Positions 42,071 to 50,183 of a stretch of DNA of 64,000 nucleotides are shown piece after piece. The notes below the pieces were generated by a model, which saw nothing but the letters and a program-made list of their open reading frames with translations, had not been told where the DNA came from and searched no databases. Source of the stretch: QHXQ01 sp045807745 (GTDB taxonomy: Bacteria; Acidobacteriota; Blastocatellia; Pyrinomonadales; Pyrinomonadaceae); the NCBI GenBank assembly GCA_045807745.1, contig JBJMGT010000025.1, positions 1 to 64,000 of the forward strand. Reading direction: 5' to 3'. Position numbers and translations under genes: made by a program. Each line of letters begins with the position of its first letter. Position 1 is the stretch's first letter.

Positions 42071-44510
42071 ACTTTTAGCTCAGCCAGAGAGTTTTGATGT
42101 TATGCCATTAGGTCGACAGGCGACCTCGCTCGCCGCAGTGTTAGACGAGTTGACAACCGAAGGCGCGCCGGAGTTGACGGAGCACCTCGCCAACGACGCC
42201 CTGCGTTGTTATGCCTGCGGGCATAGATGTCTTATCACGGCCGGCAAGCGCGGCATCTGCAAGGTGCGCTACAACGAAGGGGGCCGCCTGCTCGTGCCGA
42301 CCAATTACGTCGCTGCCCTCGCCTGCGACCCGACCGAGAAGAAACCCTTCTTCCACGTCCAACCCGGCTCCGACACCCTCACCTTCGGCATGCTCGGCTG
42401 CGATCTGCACTGCGCCTACTGCTTCACCGGCGATACGATGATCGTAACTGACCGCGGCCCGATGTCGTTCGCGGAAGTATTCAATCTAGCGCAACGCATT
42501 GAGCACCAACCGGACGCCGAGATTGCCTTACCGGAGAACCTGCGAGCAGTGGCCGCTTCAGGCGCACTACGCCAAGTGCGCGGAGTCTTCAAACACGCCT
42601 ATCGCGGCCGGCTCGCGGTCGTCCGGCCATACTATTTGCCTGCACTCCGCTGCACACCTGATCACCGCGTCTATGCAACGAACGATGTCAACATCGCACC
42701 TGTGCCAATGCAGGCCCAACAGCTAACCACTAAGCACTACCTTGCGATTCCGCGCCATTACAGCTTCTCGTCGCGCCAGATGATTGATACGGCCCTGACG
42801 TTAAGCGGCCATCAAATCACTTACCGCGTGCCTTGGGGCCGACCCAACGATCTGCGTCCAGAGATCGCGGCAGCAACCGCGCGCGGTGAAACGTCTCGTG
42901 AAATTGGCGCGCGCGTGGGTAAAGACGCCTCTTACATCCGGCACGTGCGCAGCAAACTGTCGCGTGGACGGGCGCAAGATGCGCGGACGGGCGGCGCGTT
43001 AATTGAAAGCGACTCGTTGCGCTTTCCGAATGAGCACCGGCCGGGTATTCCGCTTTCAATCCCGTTGGACGAGGATATGGCCCGGCTGCTCGGTCTCTAT
43101 TGTGCGGAAGGTTCTGTGTGTAGCAGTAAGGCGCGCCCGAATAGTCACGTACTCAATTTCAGTTTTGCACACACGGAGCGGGCACTAGTTGAAGAGGTAC
43201 AGGGCTTATTGGCGAAGTGTCTGCGGGTGACAGCGGCACAGGTACAACGCACAACTACGCTGGCCGTGACGGCCAATAAATCTTCGGCCGCGCTCTTGTT
43301 TCAGACGCTGGCCGGCAAGCACGCCCGCGAGAAGCGCGTGCCGCAAATGCTGTTCGACGCGCACCGGCCTATCGTACAGGCATTCCTTGACGCCTACGTG
43401 ACCGGCGATGGTCACCGTTACGCGAACGGGAAGATCAGCATTACGACCGTCTCGCGCCAACTTGCCTATGGCATCGCTTGGCTGGCGTTGAAGTTAGGTT
43501 ATCTGCCCTCGGTCTACGATACGGCTGTGATGGCAGAAGGCTTTATCCAAAATCGTGCGGTCAAACGCGCGCCGCATCAATATACGGTCGTGTGGTATGA
43601 GCATGATTCAGTGTCGCGCCGCATGGTTGAGACTGAAGACTTCTATTTGATCCCGTTGCGCGAAGTTTCTTTCGTGGATTATGAAGGCGACGTTTACAAC
43701 ATGGAGGTCGAAGAAGAACACAACTATCTGGCGGGCTTCTTCTTAGTTTCAAACTGCCAAAACTGGTTGACCTCGCAAGCGTTGCGCGATGAGTCAGCAG
43801 GCACGCGCCCGCAGGTCGTGTCATCTGATCGGATCATCTCGTTGGCGCGAGCCTATGGCGCGGCGATGGTGGGGTCGAGTTATAACGAGCCATTGATTAC
43901 GGCGGAGTGGGCGGTCGAGGTGTTCCGGAAAGCGAAGCCGGCGGGGTTTAAGACTGCGTTCATCTCGAACGGGAATGCGACGCCGCAGGTGCTTGACTAC
44001 TTACGCCCGTGGACGGATTGCTACAAGATCGATCTGAAGTCGATGAGTGATCGCAACTACCGGCAGTTGGGCGGCGTGGTGGATAACATTCTGGCGACGG
44101 TCAAGATGGTACACGAGCGCGGCTTCTGGTCAGAGATCGTGACGCTCGTCATTCCGGGCTTCAACGATTCGGAAGATGAACTAAAGCGCGCTGCCGATTT
44201 TATCGCGTCGGTCTCGCCCGACATCCCGTGGCACGTGACGGCGTTTCATCAGGACTATCACATGCAAGAGAATGCGAACACGACCGCCGAGCAATTAGTG
44301 CGCGCGTGCGAGATTGGCCGCGCGGCCGGGTTGCACTACATCTACGCCGGCAACTTGCCTGGGCGCGTCGGGCGCTGGGAAAACACTTATTGCCCGACGT
44401 GCGAGGAACTGCTCGTCGAGCGTTACGGTTACATCATCCGGCAGGTGCGCGTCACACACGCGGGCGCGTGCCCGCGTTGTGCGACCGTGATTCCGGGCCT
44501 GTGGACGTGA
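42057..44510 (+). CDS. AmmeMemoRadiSam-system radical-SAM enzyme interrupted by an intein
   Basis: The 817-residue precursor would mature to 372 residues after splicing. The host protein is the PflA-like radical-SAM member of the AmmeMemoRadiSam system. It has RCYACGHRCLITAGKRGICKVR near the N-terminus, EKKPFFHVQPGSDTLTFGMLGCDLHCAYC as the SAM motif, and SSYNEPLITAEWAVEVFRKAKPAGFKTAFISNGN, KIDLKSMSDRNYRQLGG, WHVTAFHQDYHMQ and CPTCEELLVERYGY. The cluster motif C115-x3-C119-x2-C is completed only after splicing: the intein starts at Cys122 and the next host residue is Cys567. The 5'-most ATG (42057) is repeat-derived; ATG 42102 is the more family-like start. Neighbouring Memo and AMMECR1 genes are not in the window. 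Confidence 0.9.
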   Translation: MHDARLLAQPESFDVMPLGRQATSLAAVLDELTTEGAPELTEHLANDALRCYACGHRCLITAGKRGICKVRYNEGGRLLVPTNYVAALACDPTEKKPFFHVQPGSDTLTFGMLGCDLHCAYCFTGDTMIVTDRGPMSFAEVFNLAQRIEHQPDAEIALPENLRAVAASGALRQVRGVFKHAYRGRLAVVRPYYLPALRCTPDHRVYATNDVNIAPVPMQAQQLTTKHYLAIPRHYSFSSRQMIDTALTLSGHQITYRVPWGRPNDLRPEIAAATARGETSREIGARVGKDASYIRHVRSKLSRGRAQDARTGGALIESDSLRFPNEHRPGIPLSIPLDEDMARLLGLYCAEGSVCSSKARPNSHVLNFSFAHTERALVEEVQGLLAKCLRVTAAQVQRTTTLAVTANKSSAALLFQTLAGKHAREKRVPQMLFDAHRPIVQAFLDAYVTGDGHRYANGKISITTVSRQLAYGIAWLALKLGYLPSVYDTAVMAEGFIQNRAVKRAPHQYTVVWYEHDSVSRRMVETEDFYLIPLREVSFVDYEGDVYNMEVEEEHNYLAGFFLVSNCQNWLTSQALRDESAGTRPQVVSSDRIISLARAYGAAMVGSSYNEPLITAEWAVEVFRKAKPAGFKTAFISNGNATPQVLDYLRPWTDCYKIDLKSMSDRNYRQLGGVVDNILATVKMVHERGFWSEIVTLVIPGFNDSEDELKRAADFIASVSPDIPWHVTAFHQDYHMQENANTTAEQLVRACEIGRAAGLHYIYAGNLPGRVGRWENTYCPTCEELLVERYGYIIRQVRVTHAGACPRCATVIPGLWT
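42420..43754 (+). other. Intein with LAGLIDADG homing endonuclease
   Basis: The 445-residue intein covers residues 122-566. Block A is CFTGDTMIVTDRG; block B is LRCTPDHRVYA (Thr and His of the N-terminal splicing region). The dodecapeptide motifs are ARLLGLYCAEGS (about residue 343) and FLDAYVTGDGH (about 443). Block F is VYNMEVEEEHNYLAG, and the C-terminus is FFLVSN followed by host Cys567. The penultimate residue is Ser rather than His. Splicing rejoins HCAY to CQNW, restoring CDLHCAYC, so enzyme activity depends on excision. Confidence 0.92.
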
Positions 44511-44573
44511 GCGGCGACACGCGCGCGCTATATTGTGCAAGCGCTCAAATTTATCGGCGCGGTCAAGCTCCGC

Positions 44574-44834
44574 TCAACCGGGTTGACCGCGCCGATTCGT
44601 TTGGGCTTGCAGGTCGGCGGCGCAGTCGTGGCAGAGCCAGACCATGATCTGCGCTGCGTCGGCCCAGAAGAAGGAGGTCACGCGCGCGGCGAACTCGGCC
44701 GCCGCCGCAGGCTTCAGCCGTTGAAGTAGTTGCACATAGGCAGAGCCACGCAGGAACTCGCCCGCCGCGCCAGCGCCCCGATGGACGCATTCGCGTTCAC
44801 GAAAAGTCTGTTCGGTCATCACGCTTTGGCTCAT
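44574..44834 (-). CDS. Possible small hypothetical protein
   Basis: The 86-residue frame has GAGGATGAG ahead of the ATG. It includes EFLRGSAYVQLLQRLKPAAAAEFAARVTSFFWADAAQIMVWLCHDCAADL. There is one CHDC pair. It lies upstream of the bactofilin gene region on the same strand but is not confirmed by any family. Antisense coding would also be possible; confidence is modest. Confidence 0.45.
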   Translation of the reverse strand: MSQSVMTEQTFRERECVHRGAGAAGEFLRGSAYVQLLQRLKPAAAAEFAARVTSFFWADAAQIMVWLCHDCAADLQAQTNRRGQPG

Positions 44835-44873
44835 CGCCGCTCATCCTCAGTTGCAGTTAACGAACATGAAACT

Positions 44874-45587
44874 TTAGACCGGCGCGCCTTCGCGTGCGGC
44901 GGGTAGGTCGGGCCGTGCGACTGCGCTGTTAACCGGTGCGGGCGCGGGCCTAGTCTCTTTGGGCGGCGCTGCTGTCGGTGCGGCGACAGGCCGGGCGGAA
45001 GCGGCCGCATGCGGGCTGACCGCTTTAGCGGGTTGTTCGGTCATGCGGCAACTGCCCTCGAAGAGCGCGCCCTGTTCGATGATGAGCGCGGGCGTGTGGA
45101 TGTTGCCGTTGACGCGCGCTGTGCGCCCGAACTCGATCCGTTCGCGCGCTTTGATGTCGCCGTTGACCGTGCCGTTGATCTTCGCGACGGCCACTTCGAT
45201 GTTGGCCTCCACTTGGCCGCCGGCGCTGACGATGAGCGTGCCATCTTGCGAGTTGATGCGACCCGACACACGCCCGTCCACGCGTAGCATCCCGCGAAAG
45301 TTCGTTTCGCCCGACACAGCGCTGTGCACACCGACGAAGCCGCCGACCAGACCATCTTTCAGATCGCGCGCCAACGCATCGGTCTCGGAGACGGCGCGCG
45401 GCTGCGTGGGCGTGTTGAGCGCGGGACTCGGAGCTTGCGGCGCACGCGGCGGCGCGGCTTGAGTCGGCGCGGTCGAGGAGACAGCGCTTGCGCCCTGCGG
45501 TGTCAGCGGCGCAGCGATTGGGGTCGGCGGCGCGGCTTGTTCGCCCGCGGCCGGTTCGGGTTTGTTGTTGCGATTCGTTCTAAACAT
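44874..45587 (-). CDS. Bactofilin (polymer-forming cytoskeletal protein)
   Basis: The 237-residue protein has a disordered Pro/Ala/Thr-rich N-terminus (about residues 1-90). The bactofilin core (VGVHSAVSGETNFRGMLRVDGRVSGRINSQDGTLIVSAGGQVEANIEVAVAKINGTVNGDIKARERIEFGRTARVNGNIHTPALIIEQGALFEGSCRM) is about 100 residues of right-handed beta-helix. The C-terminus is a second Pro/Ala tail. Bactofilins self-assemble into filaments at the membrane and shape cells. ATG 45587 has AGGAG 8 bases upstream; a GTG nine bases earlier overlaps that site. Confidence 0.93.
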   Translation of the reverse strand: MFRTNRNNKPEPAAGEQAAPPTPIAAPLTPQGASAVSSTAPTQAAPPRAPQAPSPALNTPTQPRAVSETDALARDLKDGLVGGFVGVHSAVSGETNFRGMLRVDGRVSGRINSQDGTLIVSAGGQVEANIEVAVAKINGTVNGDIKARERIEFGRTARVNGNIHTPALIIEQGALFEGSCRMTEQPAKAVSPHAAASARPVAAPTAAPPKETRPAPAPVNSAVARPDLPAAREGAPV

Positions 45588-45850
45588 ATGAAGCACTCCT
45601 CTTCGGTATTAGTCCTGCGGCGTATTCAAGATACACCAGTAAGGGAGAGATAACACTGAGCCGTAGCCCGCCCAGAGGGCGCGCAAAGGCAAACGTTTGC
45701 TAATGGCAAGGCAGAAGTTGGTGAGGGGCACACGCCGCAGGGCATCACAACCCGGCGTGCTGTTAAGCGCCATCATAGACGCCGCGCGCGCGCCGATTAT
45801 TGTGTCATCGTTGCAATGTCGTTATGTTCTCGTGGTGGAGGATAGCAAAC

Positions 45851-45900
45851 GCGGGTCGGGTTGGTCGTAAGCAGTGCGGCTTACGACCAACCCGACCCGC
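45851..45900. repeat. Perfect 22-bp hairpin
   Basis: The arms 45851-45872 (GCGGGTCGGGTTGGTCGTAA then GC) and 45879-45900 are exact complements and enclose only AGTGCG. No T run follows. It is far longer than a usual terminator and may be a protein-bound site or a small non-coding element. Confidence 0.7.
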
Positions 45901-45918
45901 GCGAGCGTTAGCGCATGA

Positions 45919-45983
45919 TCGATTGCGGAATGCGGATTTCGGATTGCGGATTAAAGGAAAATCTTCTGCTAATCCGCAATCCT
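45919..45983. repeat. Heptamer palindrome, GGATTGC family (short right arm)
   Basis: Left units are GATTGCG, GAATGCG, GATTTCG, GATTGCG, GATTAAA. The right arm is shortened to CTAATCCGCAATCC. It ends just before the stop of the DUF4440 gene. The same unit family occurs in the thiC riboswitch. Confidence 0.82.
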
Positions 45984-45985
45984 CT

Positions 45986-46972
45986 TTACTTAGCTGGCGG
46001 TGGTGGTGGCGGCATCTTCATCTGGGGCGTGCCCTGATGGAAGAGCGCGAGCCACTTGTCGCCCTTCTTCATCCAGACCGTCGCTTGCCGCGACGGCTCG
46101 GACTTGCTGCCCGCCTCCTTCGCCATGTAGGTCACGATGTCCGCGTCCGCGTCGATCTTCACCTGTTTGAATTCGCTCAGTGTGAACTTGGTGGCGTCGA
46201 ACGACTTGACGCCCGCGACCGAACCGGCTTTGGTATAGACGGCTTCCGGCTCGACCTCGATTGAGTTCTCGGCCAAGTCGCTGGCGAAGGCGTCCCAGTT
46301 CTTGTGCTTCAACTCCTCCCAGACCTGCTTCTCTTTGGTAATCGGATCGGCCGCTTCGGCGGCTTCAGACGCCGGAGTGTTGGCGTTCGCGTTAGCGTTG
46401 GCGTTCGCGGGCTTGGCCGCATCCGTCGCGGCTGCGGGCGAAGTCGCCTTCTTCTCTTCTACCATCGTGTCCTGATGGAAGATGCCGAGCCACTTGCCGC
46501 CGCGTTTGACCCAGACGGAGCTGGCGCGCAGAGACATGGGCGCGGGCTTCGCGTTTGGTGTCATAGGCGCGGTCATGCTGATGTGATAGGTCACGACGGC
46601 CGCGTCCGCATCGATGGGCACGACCTTCCAATCGGAGAAGGTCACGTCCGTGCCGTTGAACTCTTTGATGCCTTTAATCGTGCCGGCCTTGTCGTAGAAG
46701 CCGTCGTAGCTGATGAAGACGAAGTCGTCGGTCAGCATGTTGCCGAAGGTCTCGCCGTTCTTGCTTTTAACCGCTTCCCAAATCTGTTTCTCTTGATCCG
46801 TGATGGCCGCTTCCGAGACGGTCGCGGTCGAGGCGGGCGCGCTCGTCGCTGTCGTGGTCGTGGCGTTCGCGTTGGTGCTGACGTTGGCGGGGGCGTTGGC
46901 GGGCGCTTCGGCCGGCTGCGCGCAACCCCAGAGGGGCAGCAGCAGCACCGCGAGCGCGACGAGTCGTTTCAT
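45986..46972 (-). CDS. Lipoprotein with two DUF4440 (SnoaL/NTF2-like) domains
   Basis: The 328-residue protein has a lipobox LPLWGC (Cys17) with AGGAG before ATG. After a long Ala/Thr/Asn linker come two DUF4440 domains of about 120 residues each: the first with QEKQIWEAVKSKNGETFGNMLTDDFVFISYDG and WVKRGGKWLGIFHQDTM; the second with KEKQVWEELKHKNWDAFASDLAENSIEVE and WMKKGDKWLALFHQGT. They are joined by a second low-complexity linker, and the protein ends in a Pro run. Domain duplication with NTF2-like pockets implies ligand binding or catalysis in the envelope; no substrate can be read. A one-domain lipoprotein relative is at 47128-47685. Confidence 0.85.
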   Translation of the reverse strand: MKRLVALAVLLLPLWGCAQPAEAPANAPANVSTNANATTTTATSAPASTATVSEAAITDQEKQIWEAVKSKNGETFGNMLTDDFVFISYDGFYDKAGTIKGIKEFNGTDVTFSDWKVVPIDADAAVVTYHISMTAPMTPNAKPAPMSLRASSVWVKRGGKWLGIFHQDTMVEEKKATSPAAATDAAKPANANANANANTPASEAAEAADPITKEKQVWEELKHKNWDAFASDLAENSIEVEPEAVYTKAGSVAGVKSFDATKFTLSEFKQVKIDADADIVTYMAKEAGSKSEPSRQATVWMKKGDKWLALFHQGTPQMKMPPPPPPAK

Positions 46973-47046
46973 GGGAGAACTCCTTGCAGCAGTTTTTTAC
47001 AGAGCGCCGAGGTTCTATGCCAAAACGCGCGGCGAGTCAAGGGAAG

Positions 47047-47128
47047 AAAAGCAGTGACAAGTGACGAGTGACAAGTAGAGACAAAGGTCTTAACTCGTCA
47101 CTCGTCACTTGTCACTTGTTATTGCTGT
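47047..47128. repeat. Heptamer palindrome, GTGACGA family
   Basis: It begins AAAAGCAGTGACAAGTGACG and ends GTCACTTGTTATTGCTG. It lies between the two DUF4440 genes and ends at the stop codon of the second. Confidence 0.9.
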
Positions 47129-47685
47129 TAGCTCTTCTGAATTTTTGTGCCCTGCGTGGCGACGCACTGCCAACGGCCGTTGCGCTTGATGAATGTGTCG
47201 GTGAAGCGATACTCGCCGCTAATGTCCATCACCTTGCCGTCCGCCCCTTTATACTTCCCGTTTTTGATCATCGAGCGGCCGGTCACGACGGCGGCGTCGC
47301 CGTACACGCGCACCTTCATGTCGCTTGGCTCCCAAGCGTCGGCCGTGAGCGCGCCGGACTCTATATCCTTAACGTCCTGCGCGAGGTCGGTCACCGTGCC
47401 GTCAGGGGCTGTGGTGGTAATGTCTGCGGCCTCGACCCGCTTGACCGTCTCCGCGTCGTGCGTCTTGGCGGTGTTGCTCCAGTCGCGCTCCATTTGAATC
47501 AATTCAGCTTCGACAGCAGCGGTGCTCGCGGCCGGGGCGTTAGCGTTAGCAGTTGTGTTGGCGGTGGTCGTGGTCGTGTTGGTCGTCGCGGCATTGTCGT
47601 TCGACGGGGCCGCGCAGTTCAATTGACTGAGTACGACGGTCGCGACCGTCAGGGCGAGGGCAAAGCAGAGCAGAAACCTTCTCAT
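47128..47685 (-). CDS. DUF4440 (NTF2-like) lipoprotein
   Basis: The 185-residue protein has a lipobox LSQLNC (Cys24), an Asn/Thr/Ala linker and one DUF4440 domain: AELIQMERDWSNTAKTHDAETVKRVEAADITTTAPDG, MKVRVYGDAAVVTGRSMIKNGKYKG, FTDTFIKRNGRWQCVATQGT. A good AGGAG site precedes the ATG. It is related to the two-domain protein downstream; the pair may be a duplication. Function is unknown. Confidence 0.83.
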   Translation of the reverse strand: MRRFLLCFALALTVATVVLSQLNCAAPSNDNAATTNTTTTTANTTANANAPAASTAAVEAELIQMERDWSNTAKTHDAETVKRVEAADITTTAPDGTVTDLAQDVKDIESGALTADAWEPSDMKVRVYGDAAVVTGRSMIKNGKYKGADGKVMDISGEYRFTDTFIKRNGRWQCVATQGTKIQKS

Positions 47686-47789
47686 AGATGGACTCCTTCA
47701 CGGGCAGAGGTTGGGTAGAGCAAGACGAGGTTAGCGAGACGTTTAGCGGGCCGCTTCTTACGCCAAAACGCGCGGCGAGTCAAGCGATA

Positions 47790-47884
47790 AGTCTTGAGAG
47801 TCCAGAGAGTCCGGAGAGTGCGGAGTCTAAGACCAACTGCTTTTGACTCGCTAGACTCTCTGGACTCTCAAGACTCTCAAGACT
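47790..47884. repeat. Palindrome of 9-base units, GAGAGTCCR type
   Basis: The left arm is AGTCTTGAGAGTCCAGAGAG and so on; the right units are GACTCGCTA, GACTCTCTG, GACTCTCAA, GACTCTCAA. The unit is 9 bases instead of 7, but the layout is the same. It ends at the stop codon of the GH3 gene. Confidence 0.87.
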
Positions 47885-49112
47885 AAAAATTCGATGATTG
47901 GCGCTCGCCGCCGCCGGCCGTGCCGTAGGGCGGGGTGTATTCGCCGGTGGTGTCGGCGGCCTTGAGCGCGGCTTTGAGCGCAACGATGGCGCGCGCGGCG
48001 ACGGCGAACTCGTCGGCATCGAAGCCTGCCGCCGCGCCCGCGAGCCGGAGCACGCGCTCGATGCGCTCGTTCGCGCGGTCGATGAGTTGGGCCGGCACGC
48101 GCCCTTCCTTAACAGCCGCGACGACGCAGTCGCGCGCCGCCACGAAGTGCGCCTCCTGCTCGCAGATGAGCACCATGTCCGAGCCGGCTTCGATGGCTCG
48201 CAAACTGGCCTCCGCGACCGTGAGCGTCTGCACAACTGCGCCCATCTCCATGTCGTCGGTGATGACTAGGCCGTCGAACTTGAGCGCCATGCGCAAGAGG
48301 CGCATGACGACGTTGCCGCTGATGGTCGCGGGCAGTTGGTGCAACTGAGCGAGCGCGGGCAGGTCGGACGTGCGCCGAAACCACGCCTGCAAGAACTCCG
48401 ACACTTCAGGGAACGCCGCGTGGCTGACCATGACGCTGTGCAAACGCTCGCCCGGTCGATGAAACATCAAGTCCATGAAGGGCACAAGGTCGCGCTCGAA
48501 AATCTCTTCCCACGTGTGCGTCACGACGGGGAGCCGCCGGTGCGAGTCCACCTGCGAGCCGCCGAGTCCGGGGAAATGTTTGCCGCAAGCGAGGACGTGT
48601 CCCGCCTGCAAGCCGTCGAGGTACGCGCCCGCCAGCCGCGAAACTTCGGCCGGCTGCGTGCCGAAGGTGCGCGCGCGCAAGCCGTTCGCATCATTGCCGC
48701 CGCCGAGATCGAGCACGGGCGCGAAGTTAATGTTGAAGCCGAGTAGATGCAGCACGCGCGCCGAGACCGCGCCAAACTCGCGCGCGAGATCGCTGCGCGC
48801 CGCGTCGCGCACATGTTTGGCCGCGGGCATCGGCTCGCAGATGTGGCGAAAGCGATCAACTAAGCCGCCCTCTTGATCGATGCCGACGAGCACGCTGTGA
48901 TCAAGCGCGTCGCGAATCTGCGCCGTCAGCAGTGCGACCTGCTCGGCCGTCTCTATGTTGCGCCCAAACAGGATCACGCCGCCCGGTTGCACCTCGCGCA
49001 GCAGCTCGCGCAGACGCTTGTCGAGCCGCGTACCCGGCAAGCCCACGAAGAGCAGCCGCCCGGCCTTCTGCCGCAACTCGTCCGGCTCGAACTCGCTTTT
49101 CACGTCGGGCAT
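47883..49112 (-). CDS. Glycoside hydrolase family 3 beta-N-acetylhexosaminidase (NagZ-like)
   Basis: The 409-residue cytoplasmic enzyme would remove beta-N-acetylglucosamine from muropeptides in cell-wall recycling. GH3 landmarks: PGGVILFGRNIETAEQV, SVLVGIDQEGGLVDRFR, INFAPVLDLGGGND, the catalytic loop CGKHFPGLGGSQVDSHRRLP (NagZ-type His/Asp pair) and nucleophile Asp in GLVITDDMEMGAVVQ. The length (about 400) fits a NagZ extended at the C-terminus. The last residues are low-complexity. No ribosome site is clear. Confidence 0.88.
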   Translation of the reverse strand: MPDVKSEFEPDELRQKAGRLLFVGLPGTRLDKRLRELLREVQPGGVILFGRNIETAEQVALLTAQIRDALDHSVLVGIDQEGGLVDRFRHICEPMPAAKHVRDAARSDLAREFGAVSARVLHLLGFNINFAPVLDLGGGNDANGLRARTFGTQPAEVSRLAGAYLDGLQAGHVLACGKHFPGLGGSQVDSHRRLPVVTHTWEEIFERDLVPFMDLMFHRPGERLHSVMVSHAAFPEVSEFLQAWFRRTSDLPALAQLHQLPATISGNVVMRLLRMALKFDGLVITDDMEMGAVVQTLTVAEASLRAIEAGSDMVLICEQEAHFVAARDCVVAAVKEGRVPAQLIDRANERIERVLRLAGAAAGFDADEFAVAARAIVALKAALKAADTTGEYTPPYGTAGGGERQSSNF

Positions 49113-49184
49113 TATTGTTACTTCACAGCTTAAGCGTTCGGCGCGCGCCGTAGCAAGCGGTTATACTCTACAGCCGCAACCGAG

Positions 49185-50183
49185 ATGATGACCCAAGTTG
49201 AGTTGCCAGCGCCGGAGCGCCGCGCCGAGATGTCTGCGCGCATCAAATCGCGTGCGCTCAGCGCAGGCTTCCACAAAGTCGGCATCGTGCCGGCCGGGCC
49301 GCTCGACGCTGAAAGAATGCAACTTGAAGAGTGGCTCAGGCGCGGCTATCACGGCGCGATGGGGTGGCTCGCGCGCGACCCCGTACAGCGCACAGACCCG
49401 CGTCTTGTCATGCCGGCTGCGCGCTCAGTGCTAGTCGGCGCGCTCAACTACTACACGCCGCACGAGCATGCGACCGATCCCGCGACCGGCAAAATCTCGC
49501 GCTACGCTTGGGGCGACGACTATCACGACGTGGTCGGCGGCAAGTTGAAAAGTTTGCTTGCGTGGATCAAGGAGCAGTGGCCCGAAGCCGAAGGCAAAGC
49601 GTGTGTGGACATACAGCCTCTGCTCGACAAGGCTTGGGCCGCGCGCGCGGGCCTAGGTTGGATCGGCAAGCACACGAATCTGATCACGCGCGAGTACGGC
49701 TCTTGGGTCTTCATCGGCGAGTTGTTGCTGAACCTTGAACTCGCTTACGACACCGAGCAGGTCGAAGATCATTGCGGCACGTGCACGCTCTGCCTCGACG
49801 CGTGTCCAACGCAAGCGATCACTGAAGCATACGTCGTGGATTCGAATCGCTGCATCTCCTATGCGACCATCGAGTTGCGCGCGCCGGAACTGCCTGAAGC
49901 GGTCGCGGATAAACTTGACGGCTGGCTCTACGGCTGCGACATCTGTCAGGACGTGTGTCCCTGGAATCGCTTTCAACAGCCGACTGATGAGCCGCGCTTT
50001 GAGCCGCGCCCCGACAATGTCTCGGCCAACCTTGCTGACATCCTCGTGCTCACGCCCGATACCTACGCCGCGCGCTTCCGCCGCAGCGCCATCAAACGCG
50101 CCAAGCTCGCGGGGCTGCAACGCAACGCCCGCACGCTCCGCCAACACGCGCCGAAAGAGGAAACCGAAGATGAAGCTGTTTAG
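49185..50183 (+). CDS. queG: Epoxyqueuosine reductase
   Basis: The 332-residue enzyme does the last step of queuosine synthesis on tRNA, reducing epoxyqueuosine with cobalamin and two 4Fe-4S clusters. Signatures: MGWLARDPVQRTDPRLVMPAARSVLVGALNYY at the N-terminus; LLDKAWAARAGLGWIGKHTNLI; first cluster CGTCTLCLDACPTQAI; SNRCISYATIELR; second cluster CDICQDVCPWNRF. The C-terminal HEAT-like region seen in some longer QueG proteins is absent. The next gene overlaps it by 14 bases. Confidence 0.93.
   Translation: MMTQVELPAPERRAEMSARIKSRALSAGFHKVGIVPAGPLDAERMQLEEWLRRGYHGAMGWLARDPVQRTDPRLVMPAARSVLVGALNYYTPHEHATDPATGKISRYAWGDDYHDVVGGKLKSLLAWIKEQWPEAEGKACVDIQPLLDKAWAARAGLGWIGKHTNLITREYGSWVFIGELLLNLELAYDTEQVEDHCGTCTLCLDACPTQAITEAYVVDSNRCISYATIELRAPELPEAVADKLDGWLYGCDICQDVCPWNRFQQPTDEPRFEPRPDNVSANLADILVLTPDTYAARFRRSAIKRAKLAGLQRNARTLRQHAPKEETEDEAV

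Larger units (their letters stand above)
45588..45985. other. Intergenic region, 398 bp
   Basis: This region is upstream of bactofilin (minus strand) and downstream of the DUF4440 gene. It contains a perfect hairpin (45851-45900) and a heptamer palindrome (45919-45983), both listed separately. No gene was supported. Confidence 0.55.

Noticed and set aside
49735..50169. N-terminal extension of the DUF885 frame
   Set aside because: It lies within queG in another frame; the real start has a signal peptide at 50170.
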